From contig NW_006921540.1 of the NCBI RefSeq assembly GCF_000340215.1, positions 2,417,486-2,481,485 of the forward strand: a stretch of 64,000 bases of DNA. Reading direction: 5' to 3'. Positions within the stretch are counted from its first letter, which is position 1; the number at the start of each line of letters is the position of its first letter. The position numbers and the translations under genes are program-made. Shown piece by piece: positions 34,412 to 47,100 of this stretch. Under the pieces are notes generated by a model that saw nothing but the letters and a program-made list of their open reading frames with translations, did not search any database and was not told where the DNA came from. The DNA is from Pseudocercospora fijiensis CIRAD86. Lineage: Eukaryota > Ascomycota > Dothideomycetes > Mycosphaerellales > Mycosphaerellaceae.

Positions 34412-35308
34412 TCAGTCCGTGATATAGTCCTTTCCCCAATGAGCATTCCACTGGTGCCCAATCATAGTCCACTCATTGACATTTCGATGGACGCCACAGT
34501 AGTGCGTGTAAGTCTCTGAAGGCAGGAGCACCCCCTCGAACCCTCCTGGACAGCCGCCGGGACACCTGTACTTCCTCTTCAGCGGTGCCACCAGATTCTT
34601 CATCGCGGCTCGCGCCACATCGGCTGCATATGCTGGTATCTCGTCCATGAGCTCGTTCAATGCTTTGCTTCGGGATATCATCGGGGCTTTGCGCAGCACA
34701 ATTTCGATGATAGTCTGCTTGAGGATCCTGTCCGTGTCCGTGGTAATGGCGTACGCTTCCCTGATCGAGGCTGCAAGCGAGGCGTCCTTCTCCATCTGTG
34801 CGGCGTCACGAAAGCGATCTGTGGCCAGCTTTCTCAAGTCGGGGATGATGAACCTTTCGGCCAAGGCGTACATGCGGACGTGGAACAGGGAGGTGTCTGG
34901 GAAGGGCAGCTTGTAGTCGACAGAATAGCAGAATTCGAGCATCGCGTGAACTGCTGTTTCGTCGGTCTCATCCTGTAGATCGAGGCTGCTCGCGTTTTGA
35001 TCCTGGCTCTGGAATCAGTCGGGAACACAGTGTGACGAGCAAGAGATGCCACGGACGCGAAATTCGTCGCTCTCAATTACTGCCTTCAAGCGCTCGCTTC
35101 GGCGACTCACGACATAGCGGTGGCACTTGATGGCGGTGCCGTTGCATAGTACTGTCAAGTCGCTGCTGGAAGCGGCGCTGTCGAAAGATCTACATGCCTG
35201 CGTCAGCGAGAGAGAGAGGGTGGCATAATCTGAATGGACTCACGATGCAAAAGCTTGGACGTAATTGGCCTCGGCGTCCATGGAGTCGAAGTTACGTTTG
35301 CTCGTCAT
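34412..35308 (-). CDS. BTB/POZ domain protein, three exons
   Basis: Proposed exons on the minus strand are 35308-35244, 35189-35057 and 35008-34412, giving 264 residues. Intron 1 is 54 bp (GTGAGT...CTGAC...TAG). Intron 2 is 48 bp with a weak GTCCGT donor and CTGAT branch before CAG. Both keep frame. The BTB fold spans about residues 30-125: SDLTVLCNGTAIKCHRYVVS, then RSERLKAVIESDEF, then the LQDETDETAVHAMLEFCYS core. This is followed by the helical 'VRMYALAERFIIPDLRKLA' typical of fungal BTB proteins. The C-terminus has a Cys/His cluster (CPGGC... THYCGVH) that might bind zinc. BTB proteins dimerise and often bridge substrates to cullin-3. That function is by family only. ATG 35308 is the first in frame, and a second at codon 10 is possible. 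Confidence 0.82.
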
Positions 35309-35783
35309 ACTGTCTGTGTCTGGAGACGAGGTGACGAGCGAGCTTGAGAATTGACGTTTCTAATTCGCACATGAGGCTCTTGGCAAGGGTTCCGCTGCCG
35401 CACGAAGCGGCAAGAGGCACCGCCTGAGACAACGGCAGCTGCGACTCAAACAGGTTCGCATTGCATTGCAAGAAGAGTGAGATCACAGACTGTGGCTCAT
35501 GTCGTCACATTCGACTTCATTCGACATTGTATCGTCTGAAAATTTGCACATGCCGAATGCAGTCAATCGCTGATTCCTCTCCATCACCACATCCCGCCAT
35601 GCTGCGTGGGTATCGTCATGCCTGTAATAAGGAGATGCCCCAATCCTCGTGGCAATCAGCCTAAAAGCTGTTGCGTGTGTTCATGAAATTCCGTGAATCC
35701 TCCCAAATTCTGCCAAACGCGCTCTCCTTCGATGCATTAGTGATAATTCCAACCGTTTGTGCCAGCACTTTCACCGATCAACT
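35309..35783. other. Intergenic, BTB promoter side and regulator 3' side
   Basis: 475 bp between the start of the BTB gene and the stop of the Zn2Cys6 gene, both on the minus strand. It should hold the BTB promoter and the 3' untranslated end of the regulator. I see no clear promoter box and no gene. Confidence 0.5.
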
Positions 35784-38700
35784 TTAGGCGTGGCCACCTT
35801 GCCAGACGGCGCTGAGCCAACCGCCCCCAAAGCCTTGCGAGGCTGCCATGTTAGCCCATTCAGCGAGCTCACCACCATCCACGAAAGCCGCCACGTCATC
35901 GCCGCCGAGCCGCGTGTCGATGCTGTTGAGCCACGCCTCCTTCGCCATCGGATCCCAGACTTGCTGGGCTTGCTGAGCTTGCGGAGGAGCGGGGACATTA
36001 TGCGAGTGTGGCGGGTGCGGATGACCAGGAGTAGGATATCCCGAGTGTGTGGGTGTGACGTGATTAGAAGGAGGATACTGGTGCTGTACAGGGCCATTCG
36101 CATACGGATTAGGCGGTGGTGGTGGCATACCGTATGTGCCATTGGGCGTTGGTGCAGACCACGCGCCGTACGCCGGTGCGTGGCGATCGTAAGGAGGCGA
36201 AGGATGCGCTTGCGAAGGTGTTGTGCCAGTCGCTGACTGGGATGCAGGTGAAGTCAAGCTTGGAGGCGGTCCAGCAGATGGGCTAGGTCTGTCCGAGTAT
36301 GAAGGTCTGAAGCCGCCAATCTGATGTTGGTATGATCCAGGCTGCGGCGGCGCTTGTGATGAGGGAATAGCCGCCTGCGGAGGCTGGGAGTGCTGTTGAT
36401 GAGGATAAGAGTCGTAGCTCCTGAATTGCCCACTCGACGGAGTGGAAGTGCTCGGGTGACGACTTGAAGGAGCAGCAGGAGCACCTGGACCAGCATTAAT
36501 GGCACTCCACGCACCGCCATCCGCTTTCTGCTGTGGCTCTGAAGTCGCGGCTGGCAGCCGATCGCCATGCTCCTCGCTCTTGACGGTAGTACCAGGGCTG
36601 CTATCATCGTAGACTGCATCAAGAGGTTTGTTCGGGTCATTGCGGTTAGCATCGGTCATCTCGACGTCTTGATCTTCCAGATTCCCAAAGTCGATCAGGG
36701 TCCGTTCCAAAAGTTTGTACTCGTCTAGTCCACCGCCCAGACCACCTTCCCGTAAGCTGAGATGCCGAGTGCTGATGGGACTGTCGCCTTCGGAAGAGCT
36801 CTCGATCGCCTGTACATTCTTCTTGTAGTCGTTCTTGATTTTGCGGAAGTATTTGTGCATGCGGTTGATCGTCTTAAACCACCCGTCGGCCATGCGCAGC
36901 TTCGTTCGCATCATGCCAATCATTTCAAGGGCTTTCCTCGCCGCTTCGAAACCCTTGCTCTCTCCCGGCTTCGCTGTCATATCTGGTCTCGAATTGGGTT
37001 CCGGGCGAGTGCCCATGTAGCCTTCTGGATCCATCCACGGAAAGTTGATGCAGTAAACGCCAACGAAGGCGACAGTATATACCGCAAAGCCAACAATTGG
37101 CGTCTCTACTAAAGCACACCATTCCTGGCACGTCCGCACAAGATCCATGATCTCTCGCGCTGATCGGAAACATTCTCGTGCGCTCTCTTCCCAGAAACCA
37201 GGAGGAACATGATACTTCTCTGGAGGGAAGGTAGGTGGATCCATCGGTCCTTCCGGCTTTGAGCACCGAATTGGAATAAATGGCACATATTCTCGATGAA
37301 GCATGATCTGGCAGAGCAGGTAGACGGTATGCACCAGTGTGTAAGGAGTTGACGTTTTTAAGCTGATGTGAGCTTGCGTGTTCTGTGGAGTCAGACTGTG
37401 CTGGCGAGGCAGAGCGGCCTTAAACTCCTGACACTGCCGACGAAGTCGATAGAACTCGCATCGGCTATCCCAGGGAGGATGCTCCTCAACTCTGCAACAG
37501 TGTCAATCGAGCGATGACAAGGTACAGGGCCTCAAAACATACCTTCTGCCACCAGAGCACGACCACCTGATGACCTTGCCGTAGATCTCGAGAATCTTGA
37601 TGTAGCGACTAACAAGACCTTCATCAGAGCCCACTTCGAGCCTGCCTTTTTCATCGTCGTCTCGCATTGCGATACTGCGCGGAGACGGTGCCTGATTGGG
37701 TTCTGGAGTACCAGTGCCTATAAGCGAAGAAATGTTAGTCATTTGCCTCATTCGATCATTGACAAGGCGCTATTGGCGCCTCGCAATGTTCGCTGCCGGC
37801 TTGGTGGCAGAATCCGCAGAATTTGGATTCTCAGCCATTGCAAGCACTTACCGAGTAGCACAGACTGTTGTCGCTGACTTTGGATCTCAGCTCGTCCGGT
37901 TCCGTGGATGCCCTTGTCGTCCTCACCTAGCATCAACGTGCGCACTTTCTCTGCGAACAAGAACGATCGCTCACTCGCAGGGAGCTGGATCCGAAGTTCA
38001 CGGGCGTGGAGCATTTGTGGCCTGTACTTTCCACTGCTCAGGTAACGGTCCATAATGAAACAGCTCCAGAATGTTCTTCGCCGAATCTCCTGCTGTATGA
38101 AGAGATCTTCGCTCGACTTGCCACTTGTCGAGTTCTTTCGGCTGGACTCGCCACTCATTCCTAGACGTTCGGCTTCGGCAGACAAGGCCAGCGATCGTGA
38201 CAGAGGTTCGTCATCCAGGTCGAGTTCGTATTGCAAGCCCATGGATTGCGCAGCGCGAATGGCCATGCCGACGGTCAGCCATGCTTTGGATCCTCTACAC
38301 ATTCCCCACTCATGCAAGCCAAGCATGAGAGCCGCCTGTGTCCGTTCGATATCATGGTTGCGATTGTCAGTCCAGATCGACGCCAGCCTTTCGTTTGCAG
38401 CGGCTGCGTAGTATTCAGAGGCGATCAAAGGATTGCTTGCCCGGTTTGCAGTCGGTGGAGAGTGATGCTGAACCAATTTCGGATGGAAGCGAGCTGTGAG
38501 TGCCAAGAAAGCCAGTAGAAACTCTGTTGACGCTGGTGGTCGAGCAGTACTCGCAGAGTCGGTGGGAGTGTTCCCAGCTGGAGTTGGCGGTGCTGGCTGC
38601 AGCGCGGATTGGCGCAGAGGCTTGAGGAATGTGGGTGGGTGCAGGAACGGCAAGTCTGCTGAGTAGTGTATTTGAAAGATGTCGAACAGCTCTTGCCATA

Positions 38701-39169
38701 CCTGAGGCGTGAGAAGTCTCGCATCTAGGGCGTCCAATAATGGCCGTGGAGACTCGCGTGACCCAGGCATTGGGTTCGCAACAAAGGTGTGCGTACTCTT
38801 ACGCGGTCGCTGCCGCCGCTCCGCATCTCCATACACATCAGCTCGACCAGAGATGCTGTCCCTTCGCCTGGTACCACCTGCCACTGGTGAAGGGTATGTA
38901 CATTCCCTGCCCGAGTTCTCACACGACCGACACGTCGTGCCCACGCCATTGTTCACGCATTTGACCTTCGATCGGCGACAACGAATACATGCTATGCTCG
39001 AGCGCATTCGGCCTGCTCCTTGTGCCTGCCTGGGCGAGGGCCCAGGAGCAGGCTCTCGCTCCGCTGGGCGAGGGGCGTAGTCTGCCGAGTGGTAGTTGGG
39101 ATAGTTCTTATGCTCGGGCGCTTGGAAGGAGTGGAGGAGTGAATCTGCCAAGTTCTTCTCTTGCTCCAC
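35784..39169 (-). CDS. Zn(II)2Cys6 fungal-specific transcription factor
   Basis: Exons on the minus strand: 39169 (or upstream) to 37852, 37717-37543 and 37491-35784, giving about 1,066 residues. Introns are 134 bp (GTAAGT, CTAAC branch, TATAG) and 51 bp (GTATGT, TTGCAG), both in frame. The zinc cluster is C61-x2-C64-x6-C71-x8-C80-x2-C83-x6-C90. The fungal_trans (middle homology) region runs from about 155 to 400 (YSADLPFLHPPTF, LHEWGMCRGSKAWLTVGMAI, RRTFWSCFIMDRYLSSGK). It continues across the splice sites (VSRYIKILEIYGKVIRW, VHTVYLLCQIMLHREYVPF). The C-terminal 300 residues are rich in Pro, Gln and Ser, typical of activation regions. It should be a nuclear DNA-binding activator, target unknown. 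The frame's first codon at 39169 is GTG, and a TGACAG acceptor at 39197 suggests an unplaced first exon upstream. Confidence 0.88.
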
Positions 39170-41214
39170 GATGGGCAGTGCTTCTAGTTCCCGTGCCTGT
39201 CAATGGGCTCGGACACGTGCACTGTTTCGAGCTGGGAGGGTGTGGTGCTCAGTCACTATAGAGCGGAGCTGGGTTGAGAGCTGGTAGTAGCTTCTGCATC
39301 GACGGAAGGTCGCTTCTAGGAATGGAAGGAGGAAAACGCACTCGCACTCGGCATGCGTGAGAAAGGCAAGGCAAGGCTCGGAGCTGGGCTCGCAGATGCT
39401 CGGGTTAGCCGGACCGAAAGCTATGCGAGGGCGGAAGTGCTGGATATCGAAGAAATGAATGATGGTGCCTGCAGAATGATGGCGTAGTGCTGTCGAGCAG
39501 CAAGAGCTCGGCGCCCAGGTGGTACAGATGGAAGAGATTTGGGACAACGGTATGGTTAAACAAGAGGCACGGATGGGTAGCGAGGCGGAAGTCAGATCGC
39601 TTTACGGTCTACCATGTCACAGCCCATTTCTCCCCCTCAGCCGTGCCCGTGCGAGTGCCCGTGCCCGTGCCCATTTCTGACCTTGATCCCGATGGCCTCG
39701 ATCGCCGGCGGCCTCGGGTGATTTGACCGAGGGAATGGACGAGCATCCAGAGAGGCGCCATACAGACGGCGATTTGCTGCAGCAGTCTTTCGGCACCCTT
39801 GGCAGGCCGTGTGGTGTGTGACAGAGTGTAGACGCGCGGCGCCGGCGGCAACTGGCATGATGGCATGGCATGGAGTCATTGTAGACATGTCCCGGCGACT
39901 GCGTGCAGGCTGCAGTGCTGCACGATGCCCGGCTCGCCAGGGAATCTCCGCAGCAGCACCTCTCCTCTCCCTAACCACTCGGGTCCACTCCCTCCAGTAG
40001 GCCGCCCCGCCGCCGTCCGGTCACCAACAGCCAGCAGCCGAAATGCTGTCGGCCTCACCAATGCGGCCTGAAGCATGCCGGGGCCCCCCAGTGCTGCCGC
40101 TGCTATCCGCCCACAGTCGATCTGTACACTATCCTCTTCAGGATCTTGTACGACAGCTCGGCATGCACTGCGGGTCCATCTGGGCTGTCTGGAGCGGTAT
40201 GATATGGGGTACCGGTGTATTGCCTAAACAAATGGAGGAAAGCCTCAGGAAACAATTTGCAGTGTACTGTGCGTCCCTTGCCCTTCCGGCCGCGAAGCCG
40301 AAGCCAGACGGAAACCCAGTGATAGAGTTTGCGCTACAGTACTTCGGCTCGCTTTTCTTACTGCTCTCGATCACACTGACACACCCCATCGTTGGCTGTA
40401 CCGGACATCATCATCCGTGCCCATGCTCACCTGAAGTCAGAACAACCTTCCGCCATTCCAAGCGACGCCGAGGAAAGTGCCGAGCATGGGGCAATCACGA
40501 CCGGCGACCGTCACCTCCATCTCTACATTCCAACCACCTGTCAACTGCCAGCATCTTCATTCTCCGAGAGCGTGCCGCGCGTTAGATGTTTGGAGCAGAA
40601 TGCATACCATTGTGCTGGAGGCAAAGAGCACAGGGTGCTTCGCAGCACCGACGACAATGGCCAATCGTCAAGCGCCTCTTCTGAGACTCCACCTGGTTTC
40701 CATGCTTGAGGCAAGGCACGACATACTACACTACCGCAGCAGATGACACTCAGGCATGACGGTCAGCACATTTTCTGGACTGGGGAACTTCTTCGCCTTA
40801 AGCAGCAAATTGCACAATTGCGATAGCACACTGCGGATCCTCCTCCATTCCCTGCCAGATTTCCACACTTGGGCGCAGGAAATGCAGACAGATTTTCACA
40901 TTCACATGAACCGGTGAACGCTTTACACGCACCGGAGTCCGCATGCTGTATACCCACACACTGCGCAGATCTTGGGCATCAGCAGGCTCTTCACACAGTG
41001 TGCAGGATACTGACGAATCTAGGCGATTCGCTTAGACTCGTTCATTCCTGACAAAGGGATGGGATGGATTATCTGCCGGAGTGGAATTGCACCAAATGCG
41101 ACTTCTACATGCAATGTGCCAAGGGGTATGCGTATCCCGACTCCGCTTCCTTCTTGCCCTTGCGCAACATCGGCTGTTCGGCTTCTCGTCTGTTAAGGTC
41201 GTTGATTGAATGCC
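39170..41214. other. Long region upstream of the regulator, no supported gene
   Basis: About 2 kb of normal composition. It probably contains the 5' exon or leader and the promoter of the Zn2Cys6 gene. Many overlapping frames up to 180 codons exist (for example plus 40043-40585), but none shows a domain, family motif or consistent intron signals. A GTGCCC hexamer repeat lies at 39644-39672. RIP-like composition begins at about 41215. Confidence 0.45.
39644..39672. repeat. GTGCCC hexamer repeat
   Basis: Four to five near-perfect GTGCCC/GTGCGA units. Confidence 0.7.
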
Positions 41215-41411
41215 CTAATTTGTGAACCCTACCTAACTTCTTCCGACGACGACTTCGGGTTGCTAAACTTAGAGAGCCGATACGGAGGGCTCGTTTATAG
41301 TTGCTAAAGTCTATAATAGCCTAATCTCTGCGCCCTATTAAGAATTAAGTTTATATATCTTTGTAGCAAAGGTTAAAGTATATTAACTAAGACAAGGGTA
41401 TAAATCGCGCC

Positions 41412-42041
41412 GCTACGGCGGCTAGGTTTATAAGGCCGCTTAACTACTTCTATAGTTATTAATAGGCTATATATAGACTACTAAGAGGTCTAATTTTAGG
41501 CTAATTTAAAGCCTTATAATCGTATAGTATATATTACGGGCAAGCCCTTTACGAGCTAGCAAATATATAAAAGCCGGCTCGGCCTATACTAAGCCTTAGC
41601 ACCTACGGAGCCCTATTTAAACACTTAGTCCCTACGACCTCTTAGCTAGTTATTCGCGACTTCGTAGTTACCTCGAATATAAGGTCTCCGTTATAGTATA
41701 GGCCTATAAATAAGGAAGCTAAAGTAGACCTTATCTAGCGGCTATTTCTCCCTTTTATTTATTAACCTATTCTACCTTTTCCTTGTATTACGTATTACGC
41801 TTATTTTAACCTTACTATTGCTAATTCTATACTCTTTATAATAGCTAAGCTATTATACGCTAAATACTACCTATTCTCTAAGGATATTAAGTTATTACTT
41901 AGTAAGCTAGAGAATCAGATAGAGCGGCTAGTACGTATAGACCGTATTATAACTTAGTAGATTATAGCTAAGTAGAATATTATAGTTAAAAAGCCCGTTT
42001 CTACTAAATCTATATAAATAAAGGCACCTATTCTTCTACCC
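41412..42041 (+). repeat. Second copy of the repeat end found at 2029
   Basis: It starts with CCGCTACGGCGGCTAGGTTT and matches 2029-2450 in the same orientation. About 163 bp (roughly 41531-41693) is extra here, bordered on both sides by ATAGTAT. This looks like either an insertion with a short duplication or a deletion in the other copy. Similarity stops at about 42041 (after TTCTTCTACCCT), where the gypsy element begins. Confidence 0.8.
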
Positions 42042-45000
42042 TATTATAAAGGGCTACGCCCTAGGTAGAAAGCGCTAGCCTTAGGCGTTCGGCCTACGCG
42101 ACTCTAACCTACTACTTAGTACTTAGCGTACTATATAAAACTATTCGTATTTACGTAGATAGACTTAGCTCTTTATCGAACCTATTAAGTCTTATATCTA
42201 GTATCTACGTACGCGTTACTTACCCGTAATATTAGGTTCGATCTTTATTATAGGAAACGCTAAGGTTTATTAGGAACCCGAGCAAGATAGCTAGGGAAAC
42301 GCTACCCCTACTACGCTAGAGATAACTAGGGATAAGATTTATCGCGCCTTCGAGGCTTCGAGAGTCTCTATACTAGGTAATAGATAACAGAAGCCTAGCT
42401 TTAAGCTACGCGCTCCGCGCTCTAATACGTAGAAGTATCTCGCTAGGCTAGGTCTACCGAAGCTAGTATATTACGAGACTAGTCTACGAACGAGATCCTA
42501 AAAGGACTCCTAGAAACCCTTTCGGCTACTAGCTAAAACGTAACGGCATTACGTAAATAGAAGCTACTATCGTAGGATAGAAAGGCTAAGATATTCCGGG
42601 ACTACTTACTACGACTAAGAAGTTCGTACTAAGTTCGTTCCGGATTAAAACCGAAGCTCTCCGAAGATTACTACTAGGATACTATTTACGATACCCTACT
42701 AGCGAAGAAACGCGCTAGGATACGCTACTTCTAGGAAAGAGGAAGCCTTATAAAAAGAAAGGACCCCGAGGCTTTCTTCTAGTAACTCGAAGACGTCTTC
42801 GTAGATAGTAACGAAGCTACTAAGGCGCTAGAGCAACTCTAAGCCTTAAGGTATACTTAGGGACAACCTTAGTACGACTACTAGCTAGAATTCGACGGCC
42901 TCCTACTAAGCGTAGGTAGAGACCGTTAAACCGACGATACGAAAATCGGATACTTAAAGAATATCTTCTCGAATATAGCTAAAACCTATACTGCCGCCGT
43001 ACTAAAGATTAAGGATTACTATCTTTATATAGAGGAAGTCGAGCGAATTATAACGAACCTCGAGACGACGGACTAGTTTAAATAGGCTACGAAACGCTAG
43101 TAAGAAAGGAAGAAGGAGGCCGCGAGCCCTACGGTAGTTATCCTACCCTATATAGCTCCTATAGCAAACCCGAAGGTCGACTCCGACGGAGACGTAGTTA
43201 TAAACCCTACTTAAATAAACGCTTTTTATAGAAAGAACCGCGGAGGTTAATAAAGAATAGTAGGGAAGCCTAGAGCTAAATAGGTTAACTCTATAGAAAG
43301 AGAGAAACGTAAGGAGAAAAGGCTCTACTTCCGCTATAGAGCGAGTAGGTACTATATTTGCGATTACTCGTACGTACCGCCGGTTTAGCCTACTAAGATT
43401 AGCGTTACCTCCGTATAACCTATTCTAAAAGACGCGGAGGATTAGTCGGACTTAGGTAGTTCCAACTCGGGAAAAGAGTAACTCTCGCTTATAGTTAGGA
43501 GTCGAGAGTAGATAAAGTACGAGTAAAGAAATAGAAAGAAGTTAAAAAGGATATAAACGGGAACCTTATATATACCGATATAGTCCTCGAAAATAACGTC
43601 GGAACTTCTACTCTTATTAACGAAGGATACTAGTGCTGCGCTATAATTAATACGGGCCTAGCTAAAGGCCTCGGGCTTAGCTATATTAGCCGAGAGTCCT
43701 AAGAAGTAAAAGGAGCGTCTTCTATAATATAGGACGCAAAAATTATTAGAGTCGTCGCCTTCTAGATAGAAATTAACGGATTCCGATAGATAGTATACGC
43801 TTACGTTATACCGGGATTAGCTTTCCCTTTTATCCTAGGGAACCTATAGAAGGTATATAATAAGGTTAGGACCGCGCCTAAGAAGCGATAGTACTATTAT
43901 AAGAGAGCTCGGTATTAGGCTAAAAAAGGGCGTTATTACCGTAATTTGTAAATTCGATACAAGCGGGAATATCGCTACAATCGACGCTATAAGAAGCCTA
44001 CTTACCGCTATAATCGCTAAGGATATTAAAAAGGCCCTAAAGACGAAGGAATACCCGACGATTAAGGAGCTAAAAAAGAAACTACCCCGGAGGTTCGCGA
44101 TATAGCCGCGCTATTTTGTTAAAGGGAAGCCGATAAGTTAGCGCCCTATCGTCCTAGTATCGACTATACAATAGAACTCCGTAAAAACCTAGATAGATCC
44201 TAGCTATAGCTCCCCTAGGGCCCGCTCTATAGCATATCGAAATAAGAGCTCTTAGTTTTACAAAAGTTACTTAACGAACTCTTAAAGAAGGGGTTTATAA
44301 GACCTACGAACTCCGAAGCGGCGGCGCCTATATTGTTCGTTAAGAAACCCGGTAGTAGACTCTAGTTCTACTACGACTATAGGGCGCTTAACGCTCTTGC
44401 GAAGCAAGATAGATATCCCCTTCTACTAATCCTAGATACTATAAGGAACCTAACGGAGGCCCGATAGTTAACTAAGGTTAACGTAGTCTCGGCCTTTTAT
44501 AAAATAAGAATAGCAAAAGGATACGAGTATAAAACGGCCTTCCGTACTAGGCTAGGCTCGTTCGAGTAGCTAGTATACCCGTTCGGTTTGTCCGGAGCCC
44601 TAGCTACGTTTTAACGGTATATTAACACTCTTTTATAGAAGTATCTAAACGATTTCGCATTAGCGTATATAGACGATATAGTTATCTACTCGAGTAGGAC
44701 GAGGGAAGACTATTTCCGTAAGATAAGGACCGTCCTTAAGAAGCTTTAGAATAGAGGCCTTTACCTTAATATAAAAAAGAGCGAATTCGCCTAGAAAAAG
44801 ATTAAGTACCTAGGATTTATCGTCTACGCCGACAGAGGAGGAGTATTAGTAGATCCCGAAAAGGTAGAAGCCGTATAAAAATAGATAGTATCTAAGACCT
44901 AAAAGGAAGTTCGTCGTTTCTTAGGATTTACGAACTATTACTATATATTCGTACTAAACTATTCTAAAATCTCCGCACTATTAACCGCGCTTACTAGTAA

Positions 45001-47100
45001 AGGAACCCCGCTCTCCTAGGGAGAAGAGTAGGATAAAGCGTTCGAGATGCTAAAGGACAAATTCTACCGTACCCCGGTACTTGCCTAGTAGGATCCGTCC
45101 CTTCCTACCTTCCTTAAAATAGATTATAGCGGGTTCGCGATTAGGGGCGCCCTTATCTAAGAAAAGGCAGGGATCTATCGACCGGTAGGCTTCTTTTCGA
45201 AGAAACTAAACAAAGCGGAGATTAATTACGATATCTACGATAAGGAAATGCTCGTAGTCGTATCTAGTATTAAGTTTTAGGACTCCGAGCTAAAATTGTG
45301 TAGCCCTTTTACGATTTAGACGGACTATAAGAACCTAGAGTACTTTATAGTAAAGCGCTAGCTATCTAAGAGACAGATCCGATAGTAGGAAGAACTAGCT
45401 AAGTATTAGTTTACCCTAGTCTACCGGCCGGGAATCGAGGCTATTCTACCGGATACCTTATCGAGGAGAGAATAGGATATATTAGGCTAAGAGGATAAGC
45501 TTTCGAGGTTCTAGAGATTTCTAGAGCCGGACCTCTCTCTAAACTAGCTAGAAAACGTTTAAATTTCTAGTACTACGATCCGTAGTTTCCTACGTATAAA
45601 CGAGGTAGGCCCGTTATCCCTACTTACGAACGAGACAGAGCCCGCGCTAGCGGCGCTACCCCTACCGGAAAGCGCTAAACTATTCTAGGACCTAGAAATA
45701 AACGATATATAGAAGAGTATTATCGAGAAGGATACGGTATACTAGACGGTATTATAGAAAGTCCGTAAGGGATATAGGATATTATAACCGGAAATTAAAG
45801 TAAAAATTTAGATCGGGGATTATACGATAGACCCTAAGGGGTTCCTACGCTACTACGGTAAGCTCTAGGTTCTAGGAGCCCTAGCTACAATAGAAGCCGA
45901 ATATAAAGATATAGAGGCCGAAGAACTATAGTAGGATATACTACGTACGAAGATTATCTAGTCGATCTACGACTTACCGCTCTACGGTTACCCTAGCCGG
46001 GATTCTACCGCTTCTATACTAGGTCGCGACTTCTACTAGCTACTATAGTCGAAGTAGGTACGACAATTCCTACGGAATTGCAACTATTATAGACGCAATA
46101 AAGTATAGAGAGAATATAAATATAGCCTCCTAAAACTACTACTAGTACCCGACTGTTTCTTTTAGGAAATCTCGATAGACTTTATAACTAACCTACTAGA
46201 GTTAGACGGGAATCGATATCTTTAGGTAATTAAAGACCGCCTTAGCAAATAGATTGCCCTTATCGGTACTCCCTCTATAAAAGCAGAGGAATACGCAGTT
46301 TTATTTCTAAAATACTAGGTTAGGTATTACGGACTACCTCGTACTATTACTAGCGATAGAGGTACGAATTAGATAAGCACTTTCTAGAGGGAGATATGTC
46401 GACTACTTAGTATAAAGCAGAGGTTAAGCTCCGCTTACTATCTATAAACCGACGGAGGTCCGGAGCGCGTAAACTAAGACGTTTAAGCTTATCTATAGAA
46501 CTATATTAACTAAATACAGTCCGACTAGAACTAATAGCTTCCTATAGCGGAACTAGCGTTTAACGGGAGACACTAAGCGGGGTTAGGAATAAGCTCTTTC
46601 TTCGCAACTTATAATTACGAATCTACCTCCCCTATTACGCTAGAAGAGAACCTAGCTATCGATAGGCCGTAGGTAGCTAACTACGGCGAAACGAGTAGAG
46701 GAATTCGTAGATAAGATTAAGAAGATCTTAGACCTATACTAAGTATAAATAGTGGAAGTAGTATAGAAACAAGAGGATAGCGCGAACAAGACTAGTATAC
46801 TAGCGCCGGTATATCGCGTCGAAGATAAGGTCTAGCTCGACCTAAGGAATTACTAAACCGATAGACTAAAAAAGAGCCTCGACTCGAGATACGCTAAGTA
46901 TACGGTCGATATTATAGTTCGAAACGTAGTTTTAAAGTGTGTTAATTTATATTAAGTCTATCTAGCTACGGAGGAAGCATATATCTATAGTAGGCGGCTA
47001 GTAGTAGCCGCTAGGTATCCCTTTCCCTCTAGCTTCGTAATAAAATCCCCCGGTCGCGAAATGTCCGCGACTACGTAGACTATATATATAATAGACTAAT
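42042..47100 (+). mobile_element. Third Ty3/gypsy retrotransposon, no chromodomain seen
   Basis: A plus-strand gag-pol remnant fills this stretch. I did not find matching LTRs, so both ends are approximate. The left limit is where similarity to the 2029 repeat stops. The C-terminal part of integrase reads VYRVEDKVWLDLRNY-like and ends near 47080 without a chromodomain. This sets it apart from the two elements in block 1. Confidence 0.7.
42240..47080 (+). pseudogene. gag-pol remnant of third gypsy element
   Basis: A gag zinc knuckle lies at about 43325-43375 and reads C-x2-C-x4-H-x4-C if Tyr codons are taken as former Cys/His. Reverse transcriptase follows at 44330-44760: LNALAKQDRYPL, then [15 protein letters not shown], then YPFGLSGA. 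The catalytic YIDD is at 44666-44677, followed by KSEFA and YLGFIV. RNase H begins near 45118 (IDYSGFAIRGALIQEKA-like). The integrase catalytic triad is D 46178-46180, D 46355-46357 (TSDRG) and E 46463-46465 (GPERVN). There are 35 residues between the last two, the DD35E spacing. Many TAG/TAA stops make it non-functional. Confidence 0.85.

Noticed and set aside
34041..34427. 128-codon plus-strand frame near the BTB gene
   Set aside because: It overlaps the 3' end of the BTB gene on the other strand and has no motif.
40043..40585. 180-codon plus-strand frame
   Set aside because: It has no domain and a patchy composition, and shorter frames overlap it in all phases. It is likely regulatory or leader DNA of the regulator gene.
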